NCBI RefSeq assembly: GCF_019703515.2
Contig: NC_059373.1
Location: forward strand, 16,070,281 to 16,134,280
Direction of reading: 5' to 3'
DNA: 64,000 bases
From: Myxocyprinus asiaticus
Taxonomy: Eukaryota; Chordata; Actinopteri; Cypriniformes; Catostomidae
The position numbers and the translations under genes are program-made. How positions within the stretch are numbered: the stretch's first letter is position 1; each line of letters opens with the position of its first letter. The notes under the pieces are model-generated. The model saw only the letters and a program-made list of their open reading frames with translations, was not told where the DNA came from and made no database searches. Below, piece after piece: positions 1-11,472 of the stretch.

Positions 1-128
1 GGTGCAAAAATGGTCCAGGATGCCTTCAAAAGAGCAAACAGCAAGATGAAACAGGATGGGGGTCTCATTTTTAGAGTTCTAACTTGACATTGTGTCTTTT
101 AAAATCAGTGTGAGTTGCATAATAACGG

Positions 129-530
129 TCAAAGCCGTTCATCTAGTGTATGTTTATGTAGAAAAACATTTAAATCCAGATGTGTAAGTCTCCTTTGGTG
201 TAGATGAATCTCCCATGACAGGCCCTCTGACCTCTTCACCTGTGTGACAGAGTACCAGTGGGTGGGGCCAAGGGTACGACGTTGTAAAAGTGGGCGTTGA
301 TGTCTTGATGTAGAGGCAATCTTTTGCTGACGTATTGTTCTTTGTGACGTCACAAAACACACAAATTCCAAACGATCCGTTTCAACAGCCTGGTTTAATG
401 AAATGCTCTTTTCTATCAAGGAGGAAGTTTTCAGTTCTAAAACTTACAGTATGTTTTTATAGTACAGAGACTTCTTATGTCAAAAGATCAAGTAAAATTT
501 GATTCCTCATGACATGACCCCTTTAAGGGA
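129..530. repeat. Probable DNA-transposon-derived repeat
   Basis: This stretch ends in a motif (catgacatgacccctttaag, near 509-528) that I recall as a common terminal sequence of dispersed cyprinid repeats. The two antisense reading frames over 129-419 look like chance frames: no domain, no codon pattern. The left limit is uncertain and no second copy was found in the window. Confidence 0.3.
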
Positions 531-1204
531 AAGCATATGAATTATATTGCTATTGAAAAATAGCAGTAATTGGGTAGTGTGAAGTGAAGAAAACTTGTAA
601 ACTGGCTAATTACGAAAATCGATCCAGTAGTAGGATTCACAGCTAGTTGATAGCAACACAATATCGCACCCTAATTTACCTTCACAGCTCCAAAATGACT
701 CACATTTGTAGAGCAGAATTAGGTGCTGTCTATCACTGAAGATCTTTGGAGACCTGGTTTAGTGTGACTAAAATTACTGCTGGATTTTCAGGGTGCTGGA
801 GTCTTGCCTAATGGCCACAGTGCTTACTTCGGAAGCTGTCAGTATTATTGATAATCAGATGGCAAGCCACCAAAATAGCCATCAACCAACAACTGGGAAT
901 TCAAAACCCCTTCTGGCTTACAGTCAGTCATACCTCTACCTCTCAGTTAGCACATTATCAGCATGAATAGTTTGCTGTCAGGCTCCTGAGGTTCTAACAT
1001 TTATACACATTCTAAAAGTAAAATTGGAACTCTGGAGAACCATCAATTTCACTGGTAAAATAGTTTGGACCGATTTATCAACTCCAACATGTTTTCTTGT
1101 GTACATTCAGAAAAGTGAGAAAAAAGGGGTAATTCAAATGCTGAAGTGACCAAACAATGGGAAATATTTTTTCTTGTAGTCATCATTCAAAACCCATTTG
1201 ATAT
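531..1204. other. Non-coding stretch, nothing recognised
   Basis: AT-rich single-copy-looking sequence. I see no exon, RNA gene, terminal inverted repeat or tandem array. The segment just before 1205 holds a short duplication of ggtactcctgt around 1206-1228, at the edge of the transposon fragment that follows. Confidence 0.5.
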
Positions 1205-1466
1205 GGTACTCCTGTTTCGGTACTCCTGTTGTTATTTCGCTGATCTCAATGTGACAGGGAAGTGGAGAGAAAGTCAGAAGGAGCAAGTATGTCTCCCCAC
1301 TGCCATTCTGAAACTGTGTGTGTGTGACAGAGCTCCGGCTGAAGAGAACGAGACCACAAGCATAAAATTTGGTAGGTCTGTGACACCCTTTGCCAAAATC
1401 AAGTTGTTGTGAACTGGCATGTGAGATGCTGACTTTAATATACTGCAGTAAGAATAATTTTAGACC
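1205..1466 (-). mobile_element. DNA transposon fragment (TGTCCTAACC-ended family), distal part
   Basis: Read on the minus strand, this segment matches the plus-strand segment at about 17655-17905 over some 250 bp, with only scattered differences. Its continuation lies at 7056-7221; the two halves were separated by the hAT insertion at 1475-7047. The far terminus of this copy was not found to the left of 1205, so it is truncated. The family has ends beginning TGTCCTAACC. I could not assign it to a superfamily because no transposase is visible. Confidence 0.7.
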
Positions 1467-2257
1467 CATTCGTTTAGGGGTGCATTGATCGATCGGCCAC
1501 CGATCTAAATCGGCCGATCTTCATCTTAAGTCTGTGATTGGCGACCGGCCGATCGTGCTTAGAATCAGGGCCGACCTTTTTTTGCAGCACGCAGGGAATC
1601 AAACATACACTGCTACTCTAATGAATAAGCCCTTTCTCAGCCCTTGATGTATGACAGTGTGGCCTAAAGAGGGTGAATTGTTGGTAATTCAAAGTATTCA
1701 CAAATTTCATTACGCTAGTAATTCTGACTCACTTCACTGTGAGCACGGAGAGGATAAAGAGACTGCAAATGGGTATAAAAATGAATTAAACAACAAATAA
1801 ACACGCATGTACAAATCTGAGTATACGTGATGTAACGTGAGTCATGATAATTAGACGTTGTGAGCGATAGAGACTGTTTGTGCGATCATAAGCACTTTCA
1901 GCTTCACTCCCTTCAATATGCTAACTCGCAGTATCAATCAAACATTCATGCTTTCCAGGTTCTCTCAATTTATCATCAGTCACTCATTTCAGCGCTATTC
2001 TGTGAGAATACCAGTTTATTTTATTTTGTTATTTTTATTAGTTTTTTCACATTGTAAACAGAATTTTCTAAATTGTTTCAACACATTTTTTGAACACACA
2101 TACAGAGAATAATGTCACACAAACATTATATTAAGAACAAAAAACAGTAGTTACACACAAAAACTACAAACAAGAAACAGTCTTCATGATGAATTACAAA
2201 ATAAATTCTATTAGCGCTACAGGCTGAGAAGAAAATTGGGAGCTTGTACGAACCTGC

Positions 2258-2373
<116 letters not shown>

Positions 2374-2374
2374 A

Positions 2375-4040
2375 AAGACTCGGGGATGTTAAATTTAGCT
2401 GAAATCTGTTGGAAGGATGCAAAGGTGCCCTCAATATACAAATCATTGAACAATTTTATGCCTAGGTTCGACCATATGGAAAAAGCCCATCTGCTAGAGA
2501 GGGATAGAAGGCGTGGTTTTTAGATATAGGAGCCTGTAGTGAACATGTTTGCAGTCTAAAATAAAAATTGGAAGGCATTGAAATAAGAAGGAAAATTTGG
2601 GCAGGATATATATTTTAACTGAATTAATTCGACCAGTTTAAGATAAAGGGAGTAATGACCATCTCTTAAAGTCCTGCTGCACTCGAGTGAGGAGAGGGAT
2701 AAAATTATACTTGAAAAGATTCTTGAAGTTGGCAGTGACTTGATCCCCTAAGTATGTGAAATTGTCCCGAACTATTCCTAATGGTATTGTGTGAAGTGGG
2801 TATTTGTGAGCTGCAGCATTTAGAAGGAAGAGTTCATTCTTATTAAAATTCAGCTTGTAGCCCAAGATGAGACCAAAAGAGTTAAGAACAGAATGCTCAG
2901 TAAGTATTGATGTTTCAGGTCTGGAGACATAGAGAAATAAGTCGTCCGCGTAAAGCATTACTCTCTGCTCATCACCGTACCTGGTCACCAGTGATATGAG
3001 GGATAGATCGAAGTGCAATAGCGAGGGGCTCAATGGTGACGGTGAAGAGCAATGGGGACATCGGGCAACTCTGTCTTGTGCCTCTAAAAAGAGGGAAATA
3101 ATTTGAGTGGTTGTTATTCATTCTGATGAACGCAAGTGGGGAAGTGTACAATAAGTTGACCCAAGCAATGAATCTCTCGCCAAAGCCAAATTTCTCCAGT
3201 GTACTGAAGAGAGAGCCCCACTCCACTCTGTTGAAAGCCTTCTTGGCATCCAACTAGATTACCAATTCGGGGTCCTTTGAGTTTGGGGGGTTGTACATGA
3301 CATAAAATAAGTGTCTAACATTCGAAAAAGCATGTCTGTTCTTGATAAAGCCTGTCTAGTCAGGGGAAATTATAGATGGCTGGACCATTTCTAGATGTAT
3401 AGCCAGTAGCTTAGCTAATATTTTGTAGTCCAGGTTAAGTAATGAAATTGGGCAGTAGGAGCCGCAGGAAAGGGGGTCCTTGTTCTTTTTTAGAATTAAT
3501 AGATGCCTGTGATAAGGATTGAGGGAGAGAGGCGGTGTCCAATGAATAGGTGAACATGTTAATCAGGATGGGGGCTATCGTAATCATGAACTTCTTGTAA
3601 AACTTGACAGGAAACCCGTCTGGTCTGGGACACTTGGGACACTGCATTGTCCCCGCCACTCGTGAAATCTCCTCAGTTGTTATGGGTTCCTCTAATCGGA
3701 GCTTGAAAGGTGTATTAATGGCGGGGACAGCAAGAGTGCCGAAAAATTAGTCGAGGATTGAAGGGTCAGCTGACTGTTCGTAAGTATAGAGTGTGGAATA
3801 GAAGCCCCTAAATTGATTATTAATTAGCTGAGGATCCATTGTTACACCGGACAATCGAGTCCGGATTTGAGGAATTTGATGGGTCAAGGATGTCTGGCTA
3901 AGTTGGTGGGAGAGTAATTTACTTGCCTTATCCCAATACTCATAATGAGTATATCGTGATTTGAGTAGCATGTCTTCAACTTGAGCAGTTGACAAAATAT
4001 CACAGTCCGCCTGTATTGAGAAGCGATCCTTGTACACCAT
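2375..4040 (-). pseudogene. L1-Tx1 ORF2, reverse transcriptase and C-terminal part (broken)
   Basis: Fragments follow one another on the minus strand: a linker at 4040-3747, the PRPDGFPVKFYKKF motif at about 3640-3595, the palm motif A at about 3253-3220, and YADDLFLY at about 2970-2945. A final stretch ([20 protein letters not shown], about 2450-2390) belongs to the C-terminal region just before the (TA)n tract. Motif A reads AFNRVEW where the family has Asp instead of Asn, so one of the three catalytic aspartates is lost; the YADD pair is kept. Several frame changes separate the pieces. The gene cannot encode a working enzyme. Confidence 0.85.
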
Positions 4041-4283
4041 CGGGGAAGTTTAAATTGCATATATAGTCTAGCTGTGATATCTGAATCATCAGCTCGGACA
4101 GTCTCTTTTTTCTTAGTTTCCTATCAAAATTAGTATATGACATAACTTGTCCCCTAATGGAGGCATTAAAGGTCTCCCAGAGAAGAGCTGGTGAGACACC
4201 AGGTGTCTCATTTTTAGCATTAAAGAATCAATCTGAGCATCTGAGACAAATTTGTCAGCAGACAGCAAGCGTGGATTGAAACG

Positions 4284-5020
4284 CTAAGGTGTGCAGGACT
4301 CATGTCCTCTATCTACTGCTAAATCTAAGGTCAGAGGGGCGTGATCCGATATGACAATGGAGTTGTGTGAACATGAGCAAACAGAGGGTATGAGTCTGTT
4401 GTCTAAAAAAAAGTAATTAATGCGGGTGTAAGTATGATGCTTAGGGGAGAAATATGAATACTCCCTAACTGTGGGGTTGAAAAAAAACCAAAAAAAACAC
4501 CAGGAGTCTGTAACCGAGAATTCCTGAAGAAAAGTTTTACTAATTTTAGAAGATTTGGATGGATTACTAAGTTTACTGAAGGACCGATCTAAAGGAATCA
4601 ACCAACAGTTAAAGTCTTCCCCAAGGACAAGCAGGTGTCAGGTCATATTTGGGAGCCTAGAGACAAAAGTGTAAAAAATCGTTGTCCCAGTTTGGAGCAT
4701 ACATGTTGGCAAGAATCAATTTAGTGTTATAGATGCTTCCAGTGACGATAATATATCAACCATTGACATATGAGATGATGTTGGAGGGAACAAAAGGTAC
4801 TGATTTGTGTATTAGAATAGCAGCCCCTCTAGTCTTACATTGTTAAGCTGAATGGTATAGTTGGCCATCCCAACTCTTCCGAAACCTAGATTGATCTGAG
4901 ACCTTCAAGTGAGTCTCCTGCAAGAATGCAATCTGAGCTACCAAATGCCAGAGATATTGGGGCACTCTACCGTGCTTAATTGGTTGGTTTAACCCTTTAC
5001 AGTTCCAACTACAAAACTTA
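4284..5020 (-). pseudogene. L1-Tx1 ORF2, endonuclease part (broken)
   Basis: The domain nicks target DNA in target-primed reverse transcription. Visible motifs in order: FCSWNCKGLNQP at the N-terminus (about 5015-4980), AFLQETHLK carrying the metal-binding Glu (about 4932-4905), and near the end TRINYFFLDN and ISDHAPLTLDL, the latter holding the catalytic Asp-His pair (about 4360-4325). The usual Asp in the S/T-R-I-D-Y motif reads Asn here, which would itself damage activity. Two frames are needed to read the domain, with a gap between about 4600 and 4843, so the gene is dead. The minus frame that starts at 5238 crosses from the adjoining repeat into this domain and is not a natural N-terminus. 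Confidence 0.85.
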
Positions 5021-5052
5021 AGTATATTCCCAGCTGGCTGCCCTTTAAGGTT

Positions 5053-5635
5053 AGAATTACACAGCTCACAGTCCAGATGCACTCTAAACTTTCCAAACAG
5101 CTTCAGGTGATGTAGATCGTGAAGTATGAGGGAATTATACAAAAATACAGTACCAAATAAGAAAATACAGAAGCACTCTGGTTGTGGAATAAGCGGAGCT
5201 GGAGCTGCAGCTCCGCATAAGCAAAACTTGCGTGTCAAGCCTCTTTAAAGGAAACATCCTGCCGTTACATCCTTAATGCAGTTATATTTAATGCATTAGA
5301 GCTTTATTAAAGTTCAGATAATAAGGAAGCAGGTCATGTAAATAACTACAAACTCCGAAACTGGCATTTTTCAGTGTGGTCAATGCCTCTTCTATGAGTT
5401 GCACGAATGTCCCGATCTAAGGGTGAGAGATTGAAACTGCACCTGGCTGATGCAAACTCTGTCACGGGGACACTCATCCCTTGAGCACGCATGCTTGCTG
5501 CAGCTAGATTATAATGTGATGGCTCATGACTTATTGAATCATAATATATGTGTCACTGTGCATTTCTTATTGTGAAGAAAATTGGCAATACACAGCTTTA
5601 TTAATAAGAGAGAGTTTGTTTTTTTGTGAGTCAAA
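5053..5635. repeat. Dispersed repeat, copy A (second copy at 62502-63020)
   Basis: From aattacacagctcacagtcc onward this segment matches 62502-63020 in the same orientation at roughly 90 percent. Copy A carries about 50 extra bases around 5140-5185. The match ends at ttattaataagagagagttt plus a T run; beyond it copy A continues as unique sequence while copy B is followed by a hAT-like end. It lies inside the hAT element at 1475-7047 and may be an internal segment of that family. Confidence 0.8.
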
Positions 5636-5852
5636 GATGGATTGAAGTGAACAGAAAGGTGAGAGAGGGTATTCCTTGCCCCATTATACACTACAGCAAA
5701 ATAAGTTTTTGATTTGTTTTGGTTTGGCTTTTTTTCCTAAATAAATATCTGAAACTCCTTTAAAACAACGTACATTTACTTTAGCAGCTATACTGCAGAA
5801 GAAAAATTGTTATCTGAAAATGTTGAATATAATATTAAAAATACAAATATTT

Positions 5853-6276
5853 TACTGGGTAGCTCAGCAAGTAAAGATGCTGACTACCACCCCTGGAGTC
5901 ACAAGTTCGAATCCAGGGCGTGCTGAGTGACTTCAGCCAGGTCTCCTAAGCAACCAAATTGGCCTGGTTGGTAGGGAGGGTAGAGTCACATAGGGTAACC
6001 TCCACGTGGTCACGATTTAAGTGGTTCTCGGTCTTAATGGGGCTCGTGGTAAGTTGTGCGTGAAGTGTGGAGAGTAGCATGAGCCTCCACATGCTGTGAG
6101 TCTCCACGGTGTCATGCACAGCAAGCCACATGAAAAGATGCATGGATTGAAGGTCCTAGAAGTGGAGGCAACTGAGACTTGTCCTCCACCTCCCAGATTG
6201 AGGTGATTAACCACGTCACCACAAGGACCTAGTAAGTAGTGTGAATTGGGCGTTACAAAATTGGGGAGAAAAGGGG

Positions 6277-6281
<5 letters not shown>
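5853..6281 (+). mobile_element. tRNA-derived SINE (cyprinid type)
   Basis: The 5' part is tRNA-like, with an A-box-like gggtagctcagcaag near 5856 and a B box gttcgaatcc near 5906. The body then matches the SINE at 8242-8702 along its whole length and ends in an A/G-rich tail that runs into an (AT)n tract. Such SINEs are copied by LINE machinery after pol III transcription from the internal promoter. No clear target duplication is visible. It lies within the hAT at 1475-7047, so it inserted there or was carried along. Confidence 0.88.

Positions 6282-6317
<36 letters not shown>
6282..6317. repeat. (AT)n microsatellite at SINE 3' end
   Basis: About 36 bp of TA repeats directly after the SINE body, probably grown from its A/T-rich tail. 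Confidence 0.9.
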
Positions 6318-6322
<5 letters not shown>

Positions 6323-6692
6323 AGCAATTCCATAAAATAAAGTGAAACTGTGCTTTAGATTAAATAACTTTTGCCGTTACCCGGCGGAGCTTCGGGAAGC
6401 GCGACCTCACTCCATCATATCCAACAGTGCCCCCGAGGATACCAATTTAAATCAGATTAATGTTGGTCACAATACCACTAATCACAGCAATTACATTTTA
6501 ACCATAATTGCACCACGTCTTCACACATTTGCTTAATAATTAGTGATCTGTGTTACAACAAAACGCCAAAGTTGGTAAACAAATCATAGATATTAATGAT
6601 TTCTCACTGGAGCAGTTTTAGAGCTTGTAATGGATATATTTTTCTTATTTTTGAATGCATCTCTGCAATATATTTTTACAGCTTTAATTATA

Positions 6693-6898
6693 ATGTTAGT
6701 TAATTAAATTACAATTGTTCATTGTTAGTTCATGTTAGTTCACAGTGCATTAACTAATGTTAACTAATACAACTTTTGATTTTAAAAATGTAATAGTATA
6801 CATGTTGTAACTAACATTAAGTTCATTAGTTCATGTGAACTACAGTAATGTTGTTAAATAATGTTAACAAATAGAACATTTTGGAAAGTGTTACTGTA
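6693..6898. repeat. Dispersed repeat with 'gttaactaatgttaac' motif
   Basis: Repeated attgttagttcatgttag and taactaatgttaactaatac motifs, ending aaagtgttac, are a common teleost interspersed sequence as I recall it. A related, more decayed segment lies at about 11740-11990. It sits within the right part of the hAT at 1475-7047. Confidence 0.5.
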
Positions 6899-7055
6899 AT
6901 TTTACTGTGGGGCATAAACATATAACTGCACAATATAACTTGCAAATGTGTGGCAAAGGGCAAAATCGGTATCGGCATTGGCTGATCTTAGTGATAAAAA
7001 TTCGGAGATCGGTATCAGTCTCAAATTTCCTGATCGGTGCACCACTATATTTGTT

Positions 7056-7221
7056 GACTGTGCTGTCTGGCACGACGTCGCAGAAATAGAAACCATTCCA
7101 AAAATAGAAAGCCCTGTTGCTGTCGCTCGTCATGTGTTGCAGGTGGTTAGGACAAAAACTCTGATTAACATGGAAAAGATACCTTTTATCACGTGTCGCC
7201 CTGTCACATCTGGTTAGGACA
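7056..7221 (-). mobile_element. DNA transposon fragment (TGTCCTAACC-ended family), terminal part
   Basis: On the minus strand this begins with tgtcctaaccagatgtgaca and runs to gtcaacaaata at the hAT border. It matches 17514-17656 over its whole length, including a second internal copy of the terminal motif (gtttttgtcctaacca, plus-strand position about 7148). Together with 1205-1466 it forms the older host of the hAT insertion. Confidence 0.75.
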
Positions 7222-8231
7222 CTGAAGGGTTTGATTTTAGATCCCCACACCGGTCTAAAAAGGGGGGAAGTGAAGGTGAATATTCAGTTCCCTTTTTCTC
7301 TCACAAGTTATATCTCATCTTCTATATATCATCCTCATTTATTCTTATTAAATTCTTAATATATTAATCAATGTTCTATTTTCCTTTTACAATAAGGTGC
7401 GAGTAACATGTATGTCATCTGAGGGGTGACTGAGGTTCTGGCCCATGCCAGGAATGCAATAACAGTGATTATTCATTTAGCCAGGCTCCCGGAGAATATG
7501 CATTTATATTGTACTGCATTTATTCACAAAAATATATATATATATATCTGTTATAATTATTACATAATCAACTATTCTATAAACATTTGATTCTATTTTA
7601 ATTCAATCATTAGGGATTTTAGTTATGATCTTATTATTATCCATGTTTTTATATGGTTTGTAAAAGCAACCATTGCATACAACAAATCTACCTCATGTAA
7701 TCATTGAACTGAAACTTTGAATTTCTTTATGATTTTATTGTCATATTAGGTGACTATGTGCTTTATTAAGCCTTGTGTGTGTGCTCTTTGTCTTTCTCTG
7801 TCCTAATTTTCCACAGATGGTGAGGCTTTGCATTCCACCAAGGTTAGGGAGAAGCCCTCCAGTCCTGAAAAAGAGATAAAGCCTACCCATTGCAATGTCT
7901 AACTCATTCAGTGTTTAAATTGTTTATGGTGCACTCTAACATGTGACTTTGCCATAGTCAAAAACCTCAAAGGATTTTAATTGCTCTCCTTGGTACCTTC
8001 TTGATGTAGAGAAAGAGGAGTAGTCATAACTGATAGCTAACCCATGACATCTGCACATAAGTTCTGTAAAACTAATGATGGGAACTTGATTAATGTTATG
8101 GCTAACTAATTATTGTTTGCACTAAGGTGGAAACAGACCATATTTGTAAAGTGCTAAAATGTTTGATGTGACCTATCAGAATCTTAGAAAGTGTTGTACT
8201 GTGACACATCTAATTCAGTTTGCATATGATT
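7222..8231. other. Non-coding stretch, nothing recognised
   Basis: AT-rich sequence without exon-like frames, terminal repeats or RNA gene signals. A short TA run lies at about 7531-7548. Confidence 0.5.
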
Positions 8232-8241
8232 AGAATTACTT

Positions 8242-8702
8242 GTGGGGGCCTGGGTAGCTCAGTGGTAAACTACGCTGGCTACCACCCCTGGAGTTCGCTA
8301 GTTCGAATCCCAGGGCGTGCTGAGTGACTCCAGCCAGGTCTCCTAAGCAACCAAATTGGCCCGGTTGCTAGGGAGGGTAGAGTAACATGGGGTAAGCTCC
8401 TCATGGTCACTAATGTGGTTCGTTCTCGGTGGGGCACGTGGTGAGTTGAGCGTGGTTGCCGCGGTGGATGGCGTGAAGCCTCCACATGCGCTATGTTTCT
8501 GAGTCAACGCGCTCAACAAGCCACGTGATAAGATGCACGGGTTGACGGTCTCGGACGCGGAGGCAACTGGGATATGTCCTCCACCACCCGGACTGAGGAG
8601 AATCACTACGTGACCACAAGGACTTAAAAAGCACATTGGGAATTGGGCATTCCAAATTGGGAGAAAAAGGAAAAAAATAAAAAAAAAAAATAAAAAAAAC
8701 AA
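8242..8702 (+). mobile_element. tRNA-derived SINE with target duplications
   Basis: The head carries a tRNA A box (gggtagctcagtggtaaac, about 8252) and B box (gttcgaatcccag, about 8301). The body matches the SINE at 5853-6281 and the tail is A-rich (8664-8702). Flanks agaattactt (8232-8241) and agaattgctt (8703-8712) match at 9 of 10 positions, the target duplication of LINE-type integration. This copy therefore appears full-length or nearly so. Its tRNA moiety carries indels and is not a tRNA gene. Confidence 0.92.
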
Positions 8703-8845
8703 AGAATTGCTTATGAATGTTTTTGAATGGGCATTTTTTTCTTTTTCTGTTCTTTCTCTTTTTTTTTAAATCTTCTGTCTTTCTGAACTGTGATAATTTT
8801 TGGAACTGGAGAGAAGAATCAGTAAACTCTTTCTCAATTGATTGC

Positions 8846-9770
8846 AAACCTGACTCTTAAGTTTTTATTCCTCAATAACCATATTGGGGACCCAGCTGTT
8901 TCCCCCAACAACACGGTGTCAGGCTATGGCATAGGCTATGCCGTAAATTCAATGCAGAAATATAAATCGGCCTTAACCCTTGTGCTGTGTTTAAATTTTT
9001 TATCTAGTTTGGTGTTCCCGGTCAAAAATGACCTGCCTATTAATAATTACTTATAAATCTCTCGTTATGCTATATTATCACCAAATATTGGATTAGATCT
9101 TTTTGCCAACTTGTTTTCTTCCAATTAGCACAGGTTTTGTATTTCTTTTTGGAGCTTATTGATCAAAGGCCTCACTGACCTGAGCTTATGCACCTCCATT
9201 TTTGAGTGAAAAAAAGCATTATTTGTGGATGATTTTGGCAATATTAATAAAATATGAAAACATTTGGTACTATTTATCATACTAGTGTGCTTTATTGTTT
9301 AACCAGGAAGTTTGTTTTGAAATGCTTTTATTTTGTGCAAAATGGCATAAAGTCATACTTGTGGTGTTCTCTGTCAAAAATGACCGGCCTATAAAAATTG
9401 CTTATAAATCTCTCATTATGCTATATTATCACCAAATATTGGATTAGATCTTTTTGCCAACTTGTTTTCCTTCAATTAGAACAGGTTTTGTATTTCTTTT
9501 TGGAACTTATTGATCATAGGCCTCATGGACCTGAGCTTATGCGCCTCCGTTTTTGAGTGAAATTCTTTTTTTTTGGATAATTTGTGGATCATTTTAATAT
9601 TAAATAAAATATGAACACAATCTGTACTATTTATCACTCTAGTATGCTATATTGTTTAACCAGGAAGTTTTTACGGCATAGCCTACGCCATAGCTTGTTG
9701 GGGGAAACGGCTGGTTCCCCAATACGGATATTGAGGAATAAAAACGCAGAGTCAGGTTTTCCAAAAGTGT
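8846..9770. repeat. Inverted-repeat arms at 8846-8945 and 9668-9770
   Basis: The left arm (aacctgactct... tatgccgtaaa) is matched, reverse-complemented, by the right arm (tttacggcatag... agagtcaggtt) over about 95 bp at roughly 80 percent. The left arm lies outside the left TTAA of the piggyBac-like element and the right arm inside it, so the arms are not that element's own ends. They may be the ends of a separate foldback element or two opposite copies of one repeat. Confidence 0.7.
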
Positions 9771-9947
9771 AACAAGTTGAACAACCCCCCCCCCCCACCA
9801 AATAAAAAAATACAAAATTTTGGGAAGTTGTGATACCCTGTGTGAGCAAAGTCAGTAAGTTGTAGCCAATAGGATAACATTAACTAGCATTTTCAGGCAA
9901 AATAATATCTTTGGTTCAAAATGACCGGAACACAACATGAGCGTTAA
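8973..9947. mobile_element. piggyBac-like non-autonomous element with TTAA ends
   Basis: The left end reads TTAAcccttgtgctgtgttt at 8973. The right end, reverse-complemented from 9947, reads TTAAcgctcatgttgtgttc, and a subterminal motif (ggtcaaaaatgacc) is shared near both ends. A TTAA duplication with CCCT/CGCT-type ends is the signature of piggyBac transposons. There is no transposase. The interior is a direct duplication: about 9009-9311 and 9364-9670 are the same sequence, with shared motifs such as ggattagatctttttgccaa, at a spacing of about 360 bp. Confidence 0.75.
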
Positions 9948-11264
9948 GGGTGCTTACACACTAGGGAAAGATCAAATTGAGCATTTGGCACATGGGAGAG
10001 CAAAAGGTCAGTTTTGAAGGCATGTATCACAGAGGGAAGAAGCGGTCATGCACAGAGATGGCTATTTAAAATATATCTTAATGACAATGGACCAGTAAAC
10101 ATTGAAACTCTTCTCGAGGCTCCCTTTCCACAATTAATATCATTTTAGCATGACAGAGAAATATAATAGAGGACAGGGAATAAATTCACCGCATGTTTTA
10201 GTTTGTTTGCCATGTTTTTTTTTTTCAATTTCACAGGTGCAACTAGTCCCACCTCTCTGAGATTCCCATTGGTTAACGGATGCCTACACCAGAGTGCGTT
10301 GCAGCAAAAGATTACATGTTTTCAACTTTTGGTCGCATGACAGAGCTTCACTATCGGAAACTCTTGTGTTTTCCCTCTCCGTCCTTCAACGTACCATCCC
10401 CTTTGAAATCAATGCATTCGCAGCGTGCTCTGACGCAACATAAACTCTGGTGAGTAGGCACCCTAATGTGGAGGGCAAAGCGCTGCTTGATGCTGGCGTT
10501 GAGCGGAACATGGTTACCTCGATTCAACTCGTGTGAAATGCACTTTACAATGATGAAAGGACATTATTGAAACTCAAAATTATTATTATTATGCTATTAT
10601 TTTTGTTTTTCTGATAAAAGTCATGCTCAGCAGTTTAAATACTGTAGGAAAATGGTACAATACATCTGCTTTGTTCTTATAATGCTTAAAAATTCTACTG
10701 AAGTCAGTAGATTTGACATGCAAATTTTAATAAAGAAGAAGGTAAGGACGTTACTGGTCCTCATCATTATTATTAGACTATTATTGTTGCCTTTTTGGAT
10801 GAAAAGTCATGCTCGGCAGTTCACAAACTGAATGGAAATTATAGATCTGCTTTGTTCTTATAGTACTTAAAAACCCTCATGAGTTTGCATCCTTGTGAGT
10901 TATAAACTTTAGACAATGATGGCAGTCGGACCACCGATCAAAAAAAAAAAAAAAAATTCACACTGGGTTGGTAGCGTGGTGATTCGGCCTTAATAACTCG
11001 GGATGTGAATTAATTTTCAATAATTCAACGATCGGAGCAGAGCATGTGAGCGAAGCGGCAGAGTCCATAATAAAACCTGAATCAACATCGGCTTGGCTTT
11101 TCAGAGGTGGCGACAACTCTGAGATCTGAAAGGATTTAAAAGTGACCCAGAGATGGCTTTTTTCTTCCTAAACAGGTAAGATATTTTATTGATATGGTTT
11201 ATGTATAGTTGTATACACACAAAAGTATATACATGAGAATGTTTAGAGTTGCCAATAACTCACC
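9948..11264. other. Non-coding stretch with a diverged tandem pair
   Basis: No gene seen. Two related segments at about 10576-10700 and 10764-10890 share gtcatgctc(a/g)gcagtt and atctgctttgttcttata, spaced 186 bp apart. The part from about 10920 contains ccgatc and atcggagcag motifs like those of hAT ends and probably belongs to the hAT copy whose terminus lies at 11472. Confidence 0.5.
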
Positions 11265-11472
11265 TGCCAGTGGCTGCAAAGTCATGCTTTGAGGGCTGAG
11301 CAAGTGCTCATTCATTAGGGTAGTAGTGTATGTGTGATTTTGTGCATGCTAATATATATATATATATAAAAAAGAGTCCTGAATCTAGGCACGATCGACC
11401 GATCGCTGAGTACAGATTTAAAATGAAGATCGGCTGATCTAGATTGGTGGCCGATCGTCCAGTCCATCCCTT
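11265..11472 (-). mobile_element. hAT terminus, inverted relative to the copy at 1475
   Basis: Read on the minus strand this matches 1475-1710 over about 210 bp: the cgatcggccacc terminal region, the cagccgatcttcat block, the tactctaatgaataagc-like block, then ttggcaact. It is a second copy of the same hAT family end, in the opposite direction. The flanking 8 bp at 11473 do not match those at 1467, so the two ends are not one insertion. Its other end was not found. Confidence 0.7.

Noticed and set aside
5853..8702. tRNA genes (A and B boxes visible near 5860 and 8255)
   Set aside because: The tRNA-like heads have indels, no sound cloverleaf, and are followed by a 350-bp body shared by both copies: these are SINEs.
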